NCBI GenBank assembly: GCA_963995525.1
Contig: OZ023209.1
Coordinates: forward strand, 32,484,199-32,548,198
DNA from: Escarpia spicata
Lineage: Eukaryota; Annelida; Polychaeta; Sabellida; Siboglinidae
Direction of reading: 5' to 3'
DNA: 64,000 nt
The position numbers and the translations under genes are program-made. Positions 39,185 to 52,700 of this stretch are shown one piece after another. Each line of letters starts with the position of its first letter. Positions within the stretch are counted from its first letter, which is position 1. A model generated the notes under the pieces. It searched no databases. It was not told where the DNA came from and was given only the letters and a program-made list of their open reading frames with translations.

Positions 39185-40792
39185 GTAAGTACCAAACTTG
39201 ATAATATTTATGTATTCTTTTTATACCTGAGGCATGTCGAGACCAACAAGTAACCCTTAGATTTTCAATCAGTAGATGAGTAGGGACCACGACCCAAGTA
39301 GTGATTATTGCTGTAAGGTGAATTCCAGTCACTGGCTTGAGTCCCAAATACACTAAATCAGCTCCTATGCATAACTAACATGTATTATAATCAGTTTTCG
39401 AAATTGCTGCATAGGCATCCAACTCGTTTTTTTAGGATGGCCATTCAAAAGTACCAGCCAGCATGACTAGTACCTTATCAGTAAATGTGTTTATTCAAAC
39501 TTCCTAAACTTACAATGTAAATGTTGTTTACATGTTATGTGTTAATATGTGGACCACCGACTTATGTATGGAACCAAAAGTGTTACGTAGTCAAACTTCC
39601 GGATGACCAACTTTTCAGAGTTCAGTTACTCAGATGTGAGGGGGCGAATACTCCACAGATGGATAGTGCCCATTCTGTATTACCCTACCTACTCCTTGTA
39701 ATCAGTTGCTGTGTTCATTTATGAGTACAGTTATTTGAGTGTAATAAATTACATCTCCATATAATAATTACATTCCAGAATGCAATTGTCTGTAATGAAA
39801 TAAAACAAATAAGAGCACTTGTGTCATTATCACCAATTTTATTAAAGAAATATAAAATCAAGATATGATATCAAAATACTGTGACTGTATATACAGTAGA
39901 TACAAAAATTAAGAAAAAACAAGTCGTAATAAATGATGTGAAGGAATGTGATGATGGAATGCCTTATTCGTAAGGATCAGTATCATTTTAGTAATGTACC
40001 AGTATGATTACCATGATTGGCCATTGTGTTGTTACTAAAAACAACCAACACTTTACACAAGAAAACTATTTTAAAGTTCACTGAATGCTAGTCATAAGGC
40101 CAAATAAAATAATACCTGTGTTTCCGGTAACCCGACCGTCCCCAGTACTTCTGTGCGACCCTTTGCATTTTTTCAAGAACAAAAGAAAATATTTGTCTAT
40201 GATGGCGACCCTTGCCTCTGATCAAAATCTTTTCTTTTAATATTATATTCCGGCAAAAGACTATTACAATGATCATTCAACATGCTAAAAAATACAGATA
40301 ATCATTGCAAAAGTCCTGAAAAGTAACACAAATTGACCTTTTGGAATGGATATTCCGCAATCATCCCTAGTATTGGATGGATTTCAGCGTAAATCATTGT
40401 GAAGTGTCATGGCGTCCCTGCTACCTCGTGTCAACCGACGTAAACAGGGACGCGGGCGGAAGGCGCTAACATAAACCGTTTCGTGGTCATCTGGTTGTCC
40501 GCCATGCGCATTGAAGACATGTTGTTAATTAATATACTTGTCACATCGTTAGAACACACATAAGTGTACAGATTCCGGTTTCGAACACAAAACTCGAAGG
40601 AATAAAAACAGCCTAGGTTACGCTAGCTCAAAGTTATAGTCTGGGTTTCGTAGTTCTAACAAATTCCTTTGGATGGCGTCATATATGGCGCTAGCTAAAA
40701 TGGTTGAACAAAAATAATTAGTGACACTGAGCTTGCATAGTGCATGGCCTGTGGGATTGATTTCTTTAATATATCATAAATTTTGGCAGTAA

Positions 40793-40890
40793 CTGTAACT
40801 CACATTGATGAAAGACCGTTTAAATGTACAATTCCTAATTCTGTAACTCACATTGATGAAAGACCATTTAAATGTACAATGTGTTACAGC
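40793..40890 (+). other. two C2H2 zinc-finger linker-like motifs
   Basis: The frame THIDERPFKCT occurs twice (about 40800 and 40850), very near the THTGEKPFxC linker of C2H2 fingers, but the sequence between and after lacks proper C2H2 spacing. Either a decayed zinc-finger piece or a 50-bp local duplication that happens to resemble one. Confidence 0.3.
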
Positions 40891-41380
40891 TTGTTTTGCT
40901 CCTATTAAAGTGAATGGTGGGTTGTATGGTTTAACTAGAAGCTATAGTTTCTATTGATAGTTCATGTTCAATTAATAAGACAAGTGTATGCTTAGCATGA
41001 TGACAGTGTTTTCTTTATCACATTAAGATACACTTAACAGTACCTCCTAGTTTCATTCAAATGTGTCCATTTCATATTAACCCCAGCAGTGCAAGTTGTA
41101 ACATTTTCTAGACTACCGGAAATTGTTATAGACTGACGGAAAAAAAAAATTACAATAGGTTTGCCTACCCTATTTTTTTCACAATAAAATGTTAAAAAAA
41201 TAAAACGTTTTTCCTACCTACCCTATTTTCAAAATAAATGTTGCAGGAAACACAGCTATATTTTATTGTGGCCTAAGGTGAATAACAGCAGCTTACTAAC
41301 AACATATAGACTGGGTTCAGATACACCATTTGTTTGCAGGCATTTTATTAGAATACTGCATGCACTATTCTTCATTGTAG

Positions 41381-41517
41381 GAATGAAAGCTAGATTGATG
41401 CTGTCTGCTCTGGCGTGGTACTGCCAACCACGTCCCAGCCCAGACAAACCTGTTGAAACTGATGTCGTGTGGTCCAAAAGACGCAAGCAATGGGTGCTGC
41501 GTAACAGACTGCAGCAG
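41381..41517 (+). pseudogene. second exon remnant of the same transposase
   Basis: After the acceptor TTCATTGTAG the frame reads MKARLMLSALAWYCQPRP then VWSKRRKQWVLRNRLQQ and ends at CAG|GTGAAC. The K.RL.L..L motif followed by a basic W-containing stretch fits the C-terminal part of THAP-linked transposon proteins. Short, so moderate confidence. Confidence 0.45.
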
Positions 41518-44048
41518 GTGAACCCATGTACCCACCTACCAATGCTCATGGATGGAGTGACAGATGTGTTTATATAAGAAATATCACACTGCATGCGATC
41601 AGTCACTGGGGCAGATGTGCCAAAACCAGAGAAGGAGGATCTGCTGGCAGCAAGAGTCGGTTGATTTGTAAAGAAACAGTAAATACTGCCACCACCCACC
41701 TACAGCTTCATAGGTCACATGTACATTGTCTAGTTTAGTTTTCAAGTCCCTCGTGTTGTTCCCCATCGGGGGCAGGGAACCTTGATCTTATTTCGTGGCT
41801 GGTGCATGCTGGTAGAACTCACCGTACCCTTCGGCCCAGCTTGCCATGGATCCACCAGGTAAACTGTCTGTATGTAGCAATTTTGCAGCCCACCTGAGAG
41901 ACGTGAAATAAATTAGGCTCAAATAAACACCTGACATTGTAAATAAGTGACATCTAAAAATTTGTTCTACAATGACAGTTCCTTTATATAAATTGTTTAC
42001 CATTAAACGTGTTCATCTGGAATGAGGCAAATGTTGATAATTTTGCACTACAGAACAAATTATTATGGTTCCACAAGCATTGTATACACAAGTTATATAT
42101 TATTATAATTTATATAAGTGGAACCATTATAATTTGTTTCGTCTTGGGTCAAACCAGTGTGGTTCGTCTTTATATTTAGAAAGGGTGGATGGCATTAGCA
42201 GGGCTAGTTTAGACAAGGATACGATAGAATTGGTTGTTTTGTTGGTGGTTTTATTCCAAGAGATTTTAAGGAGGTTGTCAGTCTCGATTTGTTGGGTTCA
42301 GATACATAGCCTCTGCAACCTACTTCAATGCATGTTAATTGTGATTTTATTCCGTTATTGTTTATATCATGGATTAGTGTGGCATAATTGTTAGTTTTGA
42401 ATACATGATCGTTCTTGATGTTAGTTTTAAATGGTAGTCAGTTCAATGATGTGAATTTGCTTAGCATGTTGATGGTAGATGGCGAGGTCTGTGCGATCAG
42501 AGGTGCACATATGTACGTACTTGTTTGTTGGACGGTCTAGTTGTAACTGTATATGGCTCATGGCAATTAGTACATTCTGGAGGACCACCTGCTCCAAACA
42601 AAGAATTCTAAATCCTCTGCTGTTTGTATTGCACAGCAGTTCACCTGAAACAAAGAATTAAGCATTTAAATAAAAGTTTTACACGAATGATAAGCAAACA
42701 TGGATTATTATTCTGAACATATTTCACAAAGAATGCATTACGATCCGCTAACTATATTCATCCCAGTAGTATACATGGGTCCATAGAAATATCAAGCAGA
42801 TGAAGGAAGGCCGTTTATTTTCTATTATAACTCTGCCTCTGCCCTGGGCAATTGTGGTTCACATGGATCATGGAATCATTCAACATAATTTCTTTTAAAA
42901 GTGAGAGTACAGCCGTGGGTGGTATTCGCATAAAACATGAAAATGGACACGTCAAACACTTAATCCAGTGGCACTAACAAAGTCTAAAGTCAACCAAGTG
43001 TAAGACAAGTGACATGTGCCCGAGCCAGCGTGTCCCGGCCCGAGCAATCATCTCTCGTTGTTTATATGCAGCCCGGAACTTACGCTCATCAGTTATTTAA
43101 AATATAATAAACCAGACAGATAATTACCTACACCAATAGGCTCGGCATGCTGTCGAGTTGCAACCGGCTCTTGGCAGCAGACATATTCTTGTTCCTGAAC
43201 AAGGAGATCGCTCCAGCATTTTCCACACTGACACAACATCACAAGTAAATTTCATCTCAGAATGCTATGCGCCTCGACATTTCCACTGCCCATGGGCCTT
43301 CCTGTTCATGCCCACCTGCACGCGCCTATGGCCTATATTTTAACACAGGCCCTTGTTTTTGTGGTTCAAACCGGCAACTTTGGAATCGATTTGGTTTTCG
43401 TTGTCGTCAGAAGAATCGGAAAACCCATATCAACATGCCGTCTTATTTACACAGTCACAGCGCATGCGCACATAGTTTAATGGGTAAACTTACCATAGCG
43501 CCACCTTGCGGAGTTGGGAACAAATAGTACGCAGAAAATTTACAAAGTGAGTGACTGACAGTGTGACATAATTTTCTTCTAACGGTGGCGCGATTCATAA
43601 ATGTTTTCCTGGTAAACCGCTGACGTTAAAAATGTGATTGTAGTTGGACATTTTTAGTTTGTATTAACTCTTTTAGATGCTTAACACCAAAACGTTGCCT
43701 TTTGTTTTCCTTTAATTGCATAGCAGGGTTAGGGCAAGAAAAACATCACCACGACCAAGTACCAGTGGTGAAGTGGAAACCACACCTCAACTGAGTTAAA
43801 GTGGTAAAGTGGAAACCACACCTCGACACGATGAAACGAACATAATTACTGACTTTTATCAATCATGATTACTACATTTGTGTCTTGTTGTTTTATATCT
43901 TCCCCTCTATCTTCACGAGTAAAGCTTAAAACATACCTACGAATGCACCATTTTGAGCTAGTTTAAAAAAAACGGCCTCCCTAACAACACTTGCAGCACT
44001 AATCCACCCTTACCACCGGGCCCATCATTTTACCCAGGGTAAAACAGT

Positions 44049-45627
44049 CATTTCTGGAATGCCACCAAAGTATGTTTTTATTAATCGCAAGAACGTTTCT
44101 CAAATTGTTTCCGTTTTATAAAACAGTATAAGTTGTTTAGTATATACAATTTCTGTGCAAACATATTGTCTAGCCCAAGGCTTCAAAACTACAAAAGGGT
44201 CCGGATTCGATACAAATGCCGACTAATGAATAGGATGCACGTTTTTTATTTGGGCTTCACAAGGGTCTGGATTCAACACAAGTGCCAACCAGTGACGTAG
44301 TGCCATCAGCCTGCATGGTTTTTACTCCCACCACCGTCATAAACCAGAAATTCAACATCAGCTACACCAGCATTCTAATTTAATGTGGGCACATACTATA
44401 ATAGTAAAATTGAGCGCAAAAGACATCTTAGTTCAGCTACCATTTTCTTTGTTTTTTCTCCCAGTTCCACGTCTCCCAAACGCAGTTACCATTTGGGCAC
44501 CATGTTACATGGATGTCTAGATTTCTAGTATGTCGAAACTCTGCAAGGTGTCACCATTGGAGACATCGGGGATCCCGCGGGAATATTCCATGATTGGACA
44601 AGTGTCATTCACGTTTCAGACCTGAGCGACGTTAAGACGATTAAATGATGTTGCTACAAGTCTGCGATTTTGCAGGAATATAAGTGACTTTGTGGTGTCA
44701 TTTCGTGTCGCCGATGCTGGATACATTGCAGAAGAACGAGAAAATGGGCATACGAAATAGTTAAGAAGTGGAAATTTTTGCATATTTTGGGCAAGGCAGC
44801 ATAGGAAAACGGCGGGGTGGCCCCCCTCGCCTTTCATATACCAGGGGAAACGCTGCTATTAAGCTGAAAGCGCCATCCCATAATAATTTTCTTTAATATT
44901 GGTTACTGGATAGATTTGTCCCAGTGGCACTTTCAGTGTTACTGTTTGCAACATTTGTTCACTCAATAGTATCGCCACCGAGCTTGGATGTTCCGAGGAT
45001 ATTGGCGCTAAATAAGTCATTCCATTATTATAACTTCAAATGAGTTATTCTTGGTTTCTCTCCAATAGCAATTAGCATTGTCAGAATTTCTGTAAATTAT
45101 CACATGAATGATGACATTTTGATCACATTAAGCATCAAACATATAGTTTGCGTGACAATTCTGTCACGTGAGACTTGACTACACTGGCCTCTAGCGAGTG
45201 CAGTGCAATAATAACAGTTGAAAGACTGCCACAGTATGGAGGACCTGATTTTCATTTATTTGTCTTTAAAAGAGGTGATTTTACCTTACTGCAAGAACAC
45301 GGTCTCTTTCTGCCAGGTAGAATATTTTATTGCCAGGTGTAATTTATAGATGCATACTGCACTGTACGATGAATCAAACAGTGCAGTTTTAGGCAGCCCC
45401 CCAGTCTCCATTGATGACTGATGATACATTGATCGCAGTACAGGTGCAACATTTATCACTAATGCAATATCAGTTATATAAGACTGGAAACAATAAAATG
45501 TAATTAAGAAATATCAGCAAACATAATCTCTTCAATCTTCATTGTAACACGAAATCTAATATTCCACAAACTACGTGTTTATGAATAACCTTTTGCATGT
45601 AGTGATTATGTGAATTGTTCACAGTTT
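44049..45627. other. spacer or PEPCK 5' intron
   Basis: No gene. At 44837-44853 the inverse of CAGCGTTTCCCCTGG appears, close to the left terminus of the large transposon (CAGTGTTTCCCCTGG at 36801), so a second element end may lie here. Confidence 0.35.
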
Positions 45628-46028
45628 AAAAACATTTGGTTGAAATTAATATTGCAATATCGTTTAATTTGAAATATGAAAACATGAAGATAGAAGCAGT
45701 TGGCCTAGTTTATTCTTTGTGATATATACATTGTCCTTGGAGGTGATGCACTAGGCCTAATATTGGGATGTTTATCCATTAAATAAAGACAGCATGTTAT
45801 GGACATGACGAGAAATAATCTCAGTTAATCTTAAACATTTGGTTGAAATTAATATTGCAATATCGTTTAATTTGAAATATGAAAACATGAAGATAGAAGC
45901 AGTTGGCCTAGTTTATTCTTTGTGATATATACATTGTCCCTGGAGGTGATGCACTAGGCCTAATATTGGGATGTTTATCCATTAAATAAAGACAGCATGT
46001 TGTGGACGTGACGAGAAATAATCTCAGT
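45628..46028. repeat. 203-bp tandem duplication
   Basis: Two head-to-tail copies (45628-45830 and 45831-46028) differing at only a handful of positions, such as CCTTGG/CCCTGG and TTATGGAC/TTGTGGAC. Recent local duplication; no coding content. Confidence 0.95.
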
Positions 46029-48964
46029 CCAAAAGGCGAAGCCATTATTTTCATCTACTCGTAATCACACAAGTAAGTAAATAACTAAATTCGAAGCACT
46101 TATTAACATTAGCCGAGCTGGCAAGGTGTGTCGGTCTTTGTCCACTGGTGGTCTGTATCACAAGACCCACTGACCTCGTGAAGGGCAGGCATTGATTGAA
46201 CCTACTGAATTGATGAAGCTGTTGACTGATCTCGATGTTTACTGTGTCTCACAATTCTACTTAGCTCTGTTAAAGTTGTCTATCAGTCGTGCCAGTTTGA
46301 GCGTGTAAGGCCTTCAGTAACTGAAATAGACCACGTCCGTTGGGTCATTGGTGTTATTGCTAATTAATGTTGGTCTTTATGTTCAGTATGCTAAATGATG
46401 CTAAATAATTAATCACTGGGATCGCTTTATATAGCCACTGGTGGACTTGTAGGTGTTTTGTTTCCAGTTAGTGTCATTAGTCAGAACTGATATCGCTGCA
46501 GGAGTTATTTTCTGGATTGTTTGAATAATGAATCATACCTGATGATATTAAATATAAATAATGATAATTTTGGTAGACTTGTTTGCATGCATGTGTGGTG
46601 CGTGCCAGTAGACATTGACACCGTTTGGTGTGGTTGGATGCACGGACTGTTTCTTTCTGCCTGCGTTAGTTAATCATTCAGGTGTGGAGCTCTTCTTCTC
46701 TGTTGAGTAAATATCCTGTGTCTGGACTGTGGGTACAGTGTGTAACCTGTCTTGCACACACATGCACCTGCACTTGCTCTGGCCATCTCATTCTTTGAAA
46801 CTCGAGTCATCTTTAAAGAAGCTATTGTAAATGCACATAATTTGAGTATTTAGGGTTAATGCCCCGGTGTCTTAGTTTACATGTTATGTTGCACATGTCA
46901 TTTGTCTTCTGTGAATTTGAAATAGGAAAATTTTGCAGACAAGCAATAGCTAATAGGAAATCCCCCCGGAAAAAAAATAAGCGTAACAAGATAAAAAGTA
47001 TAAATTCATACATTGCAAATTGATGGAAGTAATAGAGGGTTTGCAAGCACCCTGATCATGACCACATGACCAGTTTGATTGTCCAACAACCTAATCATTT
47101 GCATGGTATGATCAGAAGGAACGGGGTCTCGAGATTGTGATCGGGATCAGGAGGGGAGTTAAGATTGGAAAGGGAGTCAAAATCAGTGAGATTCTGATAT
47201 CGGAATCGAAAGCTGATTCTGATTTCAATTCCAGTATTGAAATCATGAGTTCTATTGGGTCTTTGCGTTTAATTTCCGAGGCAAAGTTAGGTTGTTATTT
47301 CACTGAGAAATGTTGACTAAAGCCATAGAATCGGTGGACTCATTTTGTGGCATTTGCAGTAAGCTAGATAGAAAGCTATAGCTTCTTTTGCAAGATCAGG
47401 GTCAACATGACAGAATATTTACAAAGAATTAGAAATGCCTTGGAATTGCTTGTGTGGGTGAAATCAGAATGACAAAGTTAGTTGGAATAACAGATGTGGA
47501 TTCAACCTAAGGTCTGGAATGTGTGAATGCCTGAACTTGCAAACATATTAGTTTTTATTACAATAAACATTCACTGATAATTCAGTTACACCAATATGGG
47601 ATGTCTAATAAGAACAACATAGGTTTATGAAATTATTGAAACATTTAGAATTTTAAATGAATGCTGAATGGGAAGTTTTTCTGAAGGGGCTTTTTGCTGG
47701 ATGGTTCTTCCACACACTGACCACAGGGGCACAGCAGCAGGGTCGTCTGAGTTGTAGTCAGTTAAAAATAATCATGTTTTTAGGGAGATGCTTGCAGTCT
47801 GTCTTACAGCCACTCAAGGTATGGACTTGCTAACACACAGCCAGATGCATTGACACAATAAACACCCCAAGGCTTGCTGGCATGCTGGCCTTGGAATTAC
47901 TACATGTTGACGCTTTGCCTCCCCAGGTCAACAACCGTGGTTAATATTTAAACCATGTGATTACGATCACTGCCCAAAATAAACCAGACCCTTTGAACAG
48001 TAGTCAGCTGTCATGAGACCCTGAACTATCTGGGCTAGGTTTATACAAGGTTCTATTGACAAGGCTACACTGACTTTATGCTAGCGCATTCAGCAAGCAT
48101 GGGTCAAATAATGGGCTTCACAGCTTTGTTGTCTAGACTGCTTACGTCTGCATGTATACTAGGCTTTACCAGTAGATGGAAACACTAGTCAGTGTACCTA
48201 AGTTAGTGAGACATTGCACATGTATCTATTAAAGGAAGGTGTTATGTGATTAAAAAAAAGCCAAAAGCCATCTACATGGAACTTCTAGATTTGGATGACA
48301 GTCTTGTTAATTTGTTATTTGTTTTAGAAAACATGTTGTCTATGTGCTACATTTTTATGTTTACTCAAACTTCAAAGGCATTTCTTATTGGTGAGGGGCT
48401 ATGTCCTGGGTTATCCTAAGCCCTAAGGATTATGTTCAAGCTTCTCTTGTACTGTCTGTCCTGTATTTTACTGCATTAGTGATACAGACATGTGATATAA
48501 TGAGTAATGACCACGGCCAATGTAGTCTACAAACATGTGACTGGAAGGAGGACAGTAGAACAGTGTGGCTGTGAGGTGGCTCTCATGGTGTCGCACCATC
48601 CATCATTCTAAATGTCCTCCTCAATACATACAAGTTTCCACATTCCTATGCATTAAACTGTGTGCAGTATTCAGCATTTGACCACTTGCTATCTCTTTAT
48701 GTATATCAACTTGGCTGTTCAGAACATTCCTGGACAGATGGCAACAGTTTTCAGTATACATGGACAAGTCTACCTGTGGCAGGCATTCAAGATTCATTCA
48801 TACAGTGGGCATATGAATACACTTCTACCTTTGCAGTATTCTGGCTGTGCCAATAAGTGGGTTGAGAGGATGTCAATGATAACAATTAAAATGTACATTG
48901 TTATTTTCTAGAACTTTGCTTGCTGGCTGATTGATACGTGACGCAGATCTGTTTGATGTTTCAG
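46029..48964. other. non-coding, upstream of the PEPCK start exon
   Basis: AT-rich, without supported genes. Probably the 3' part of the intron before the first coding exon of PEPCK. Confidence 0.45.
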
Positions 48965-48989
48965 TTCGTAGACAAAGCAACGAAGCACA

Positions 48990-49715
48990 ATGCCTCTTGA
49001 CGAAGAACCCGAGATTCCTTTCATGGAGGTGCATGAAATTGTTGTGCCCCACCTTGGGCATGTGCCCATTGCGAAGGGTGACTTCACTGCGCTGCCCAAG
49101 AAGATCCAGCAGTTCATTGCCTACTATGTAAGTCACTGTGGCAGATGGAATTACAACAATCTCGCTGATGTGTGTTGCCTGTTTGTGTGTGTTGGTGGTG
49201 ATGTGTGTTGCCTGTTTGTGTGTGTTGGTGGTGATGTGTGTTGCCTGTTTGTGTGTGTTGGTGGTGATGTGTGTTGCCTGTTTGTGTGTGTTGGTGGTGA
49301 TGTGTGTTGCCTGTTTGTGTGTGTTGGTGGTGATGTGTGTTGCCTGTTTGTGTGTGTTGGTGGTGATGTGTGTTGCCTGTTTGTGTGTGTTGGTGGTGAT
49401 GTGTGTTGCCTGTTTGTGTGTGTTGGTGGTGATGTGTGTTGCCTGTTTGTGTGTGTTGGTAGTGATGTGTGCTTCATGTGATTTTGTTGGCAGTAACGAG
49501 TGTATGCGTCAGTATGTGTGTGTGCGTGTGTGTGCATGTTGGATTGATTGTAAACTTGTCAAATTGTCACCGACTCAGTGTGTGTGTGTATGGATGTGGC
49601 CAAGCTTGTCACCATACACTGTACCCCCCCCAATGGCGCATGTGCTTGCGTGTATGCATGCGAGTCTAGATTTTACTGCAGACTTGTCACAATACACAGT
49701 CCCCCACAGAGGGTG

Positions 49716-49775
<60 letters not shown>

Positions 49776-52700
49776 ATATGTTCGCATGGATGTGACTGTA
49801 GACTTGTCACCATGCAACACCATTACACTGGTGGTGCTTGATTGTGTGTACATGTGAATGTAGACTTGTCACCATGCAACATCCTCCCGCTAGTTGTGCA
49901 TGCAAGTGTGTATATATATATGGGTGTGCAGGGCTTGACATGAACTTCCATAAAGCACTTGTCCAGTAGGACAAGTACCAATTCATGTTTACTTGTCCCA
50001 ACAGAAATTTCCCACCAAAAAATTGCTTTAAACATAAAACGCCAGTGTTATTGCCATGATTGACTGTGGGGTTGTACCTTCCAAATTACAAACGTTGTTA
50101 CAGGCTTACTAAGTTACTAAACACAACTTGGCGGGCAGTGTACCTTCAACATAGTTAGTATAGTCTTAAGAACATTATCTTGATTAATTAAAAACCAGGA
50201 ACAGACTGCCTCCTTGTAACTAATTAAAATGCAAAAGCTAAATGTGTCGTGGCATTTTACTGAACACAATTCTATATCAACACTACGTACAAAGTTCTGA
50301 ATTATTCTGCTAATTATACAGAATATTGTTTGTAATAAATTCAGATACTGTTAAGTAATTGGACCTAGCCATGCATGCTACCTGGTAATTTTGTTGATAT
50401 TTACAACCATACTAATTGTTTAAGCAATTGAATGCTTTTATGAAATCATGCACATTTATTTTGAATGTATGTAAGTCCGTACAGTAGTCACACAGGGAAC
50501 ACTCTCCTCTTTATGTATATTGACAGGCTTTTATTTGAATTTTGCATAGGCACACATTATTTCACAGTTTAAACTTTAAACAAATAAAAACTAGCTAGTT
50601 AGTGAGTTGCCATTTTTTGTAACTGGTTGCCCAAGTCACCAAGTGATATAAGGTACAGTGGTGCCTGCATGGACAGTACAGTGGTGCCTGCATGGACAGT
50701 ACAGGGGTGCCTGCATAGGACTTTTGTACCTATAGCTTTAGACAAAGTAGTCATCATTCACTTGCTACAATTTATCAGTATTTTGCCTGCAAAAGAGAAG
50801 CAGACTGTAAGCAGGGGCAGAGCAAGGGGTTAAAGTGGCATCATGCACAATTTGTTTGAGGGCTAATTTCCATTAATATATCAAGACAAGGACCCAAATG
50901 TAAGTCGCCCAGGGCAGGACAATAATTAATGGACAAAGTTATGAATTGCACACTGCAACTAAAGCAACTTATCTAGTCACAGGCATACGATTATACCCGC
51001 AAATGCAACAAGGTAGTAGCAACTTAAAGCTCTGTTAACATTGTGACTCAATCACTCAAACACTCAGTCCTGGACAATGTACTTGTCCGACATTGGTTAT
51101 TACTTGTCCCGGACAAGCGTTAATGTCGAGCCCTGCTGTGTGTGCGGGCGTGTGTGGATGTGACAGTACACCTATCACCTTACACCCCACTGATCCTGCG
51201 AGTGTGACCGTACACCCATCACCCTTCCCTCCACTGATGCGGTGGGTGTGACCGTACACCCATCACCCTCCCCTCCACTGATGCGGTGGGTGTGACAGTA
51301 CATCCATGACCCTCCCCTCACTGATGTTGTGAGTGTGACAGTACATCCATCATCCTCCCCTCCATTGATGCCGTGGGGGTGACAGTACACCCATCACCCT
51401 CCCCTCCACTGATGCGGTGGGTGTGACCGTACATCCATGACCCTCCCCTCACTGATGTTGTGAGTGTGACAGTACATCCATCATCCTCCCCTCCATTGAT
51501 GCCGTGGGGGTGACAGTACACCCATCACCCTCCCCACACTGATGCTGTGGGTGTGACCGTACACCCATCATCCTCCCCTCACTGATGCTGTGGGTGTGAC
51601 AGTACACCCATCACCCTCCCCTCACTGATGCTGTGGGTGTGACAGTACACCCATCACCCTCCCCTCACTGATGCTGTGTGTGTCAGGCGGACTACATGAA
51701 GCCACGTGGTATCTTCATCTGTGACGGCTCTGATGAGGAGGCTCATGTGGTCATCAACAAGCTCCTGGAGCGAGGCACGCTGCACCACCTGCCCAAATAT
51801 GAGGAGAAGTATGTATGACCTGATCTATCCTCCCACCACATTTACAATTCATCGATTTAGGGAACTGGAATCTCTACCCCTCTCCTAAGGTCTACCTACT
51901 GCAAGTGGAGGGACTGAACATGCAAAACTAATTATTAATTTACTTTCTTTGGCTCTCTTAAATTAAAAAGTGCAAAAGTGATGTTTTGTAAACAGTAATT
52001 AAAAACACGAACTAATCTGTGTAATAATAGATGCTTTTCAATGTCGGGAGGCTTGGCATTTTTATGCGAAACAAAATGTCAAGTTTATCAACAGATTTGA
52101 GAATATGAACATTTCACACGGTACTGTCTGTTGCCAGTCAATAAAAGGTATAACCTTGTGAGGCTAATCAGCTCACTTTGCAGTGCACAGGATTTGGGTT
52201 TGGGTTGGATTTCAATGCATACAATTTTGCCAACAATACTTTTTATGTGTTGAACGAAGGGAGGGGTTCAGATTGCAGTGGCCATAATTACGGGGTGAGT
52301 CACATTCCAGTGTACAGGATTGTTGGGGCTTGGGCTGGATTTCAAATTTGTGCATGTCTCTTGATTACACTGGTCTGGCTGGTTGGGTTTGCTTATCCAT
52401 TTCCTGATGTTGCAGCCTTGATGGATTGTCTATAGACAGCTCTTTTATTTGCCAGTCTCCCCACTCTGCCAGGCGTCTGCTCCCATCCATTCCTCTATGT
52501 CTCTCTCCCATTGTCTCCTAGGTCTTCCTCTGCTTATGCTGCCTTCAACTTTTCCTTCGATTATTAGTCTCTAGAGATTGATGCCGTTTCACATGGCTGA
52601 AATAACTCAGTTTCTGTTTCTTTACAAAGTTCAATAAAGTCCCGGATATAACACCAAGCTCATCTGCGATGGATTCGTTAGTTTTATGTTCAGTCCACGA

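Larger units (their letters stand above)
36801..44048. mobile_element. large decayed THAP-type DNA transposon with long inverted repeats
   Basis: The left arm (36801-37140, resuming at 37370-37480 after a SINE insertion) is repeated in reverse at 43560-44048. Shared blocks include CCTGGGTAAAATGATG, GCATTCGTAGGTATGTTTTAAG, GAGGGGAAGATATAAAACAAC, CACTGGTACTTGG and TTAAAGGAAAACAAAA. Similarity is roughly 90% by eye over several hundred bases. Between the arms lie a frameshifted THAP domain (37719-38076) and two exon-like remnants (39069-39184, 41381-41517) in the same orientation and in the order expected of one transposase gene. THAP plus inverted ends points to P- or Kolobok-like elements. No target-site duplication was found at the ends I marked, so the family is open. 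Confidence 0.68.

Noticed and set aside
42480..42661. Minus-strand frame with PPECTNCHEPYTV, like the RNase H tail of some LINEs
   Set aside because: Too short and interrupted by stops; no neighbouring LINE motif.
36801..44853. Treating 44853 (inverse CAGCGTTTCCCCTGG) as the right end of the large transposon
   Set aside because: The terminal motif fits, but arm similarity stops near 44048 and no 8-bp duplication matches on either choice.
49138..49857. Long plus-strand ORFs rich in Cys, Val and Leu after PEPCK exon 1
   Set aside because: They read through the GTAAGT donor into a 33-bp tandem repeat; PEPCK continues in phase at 51687.
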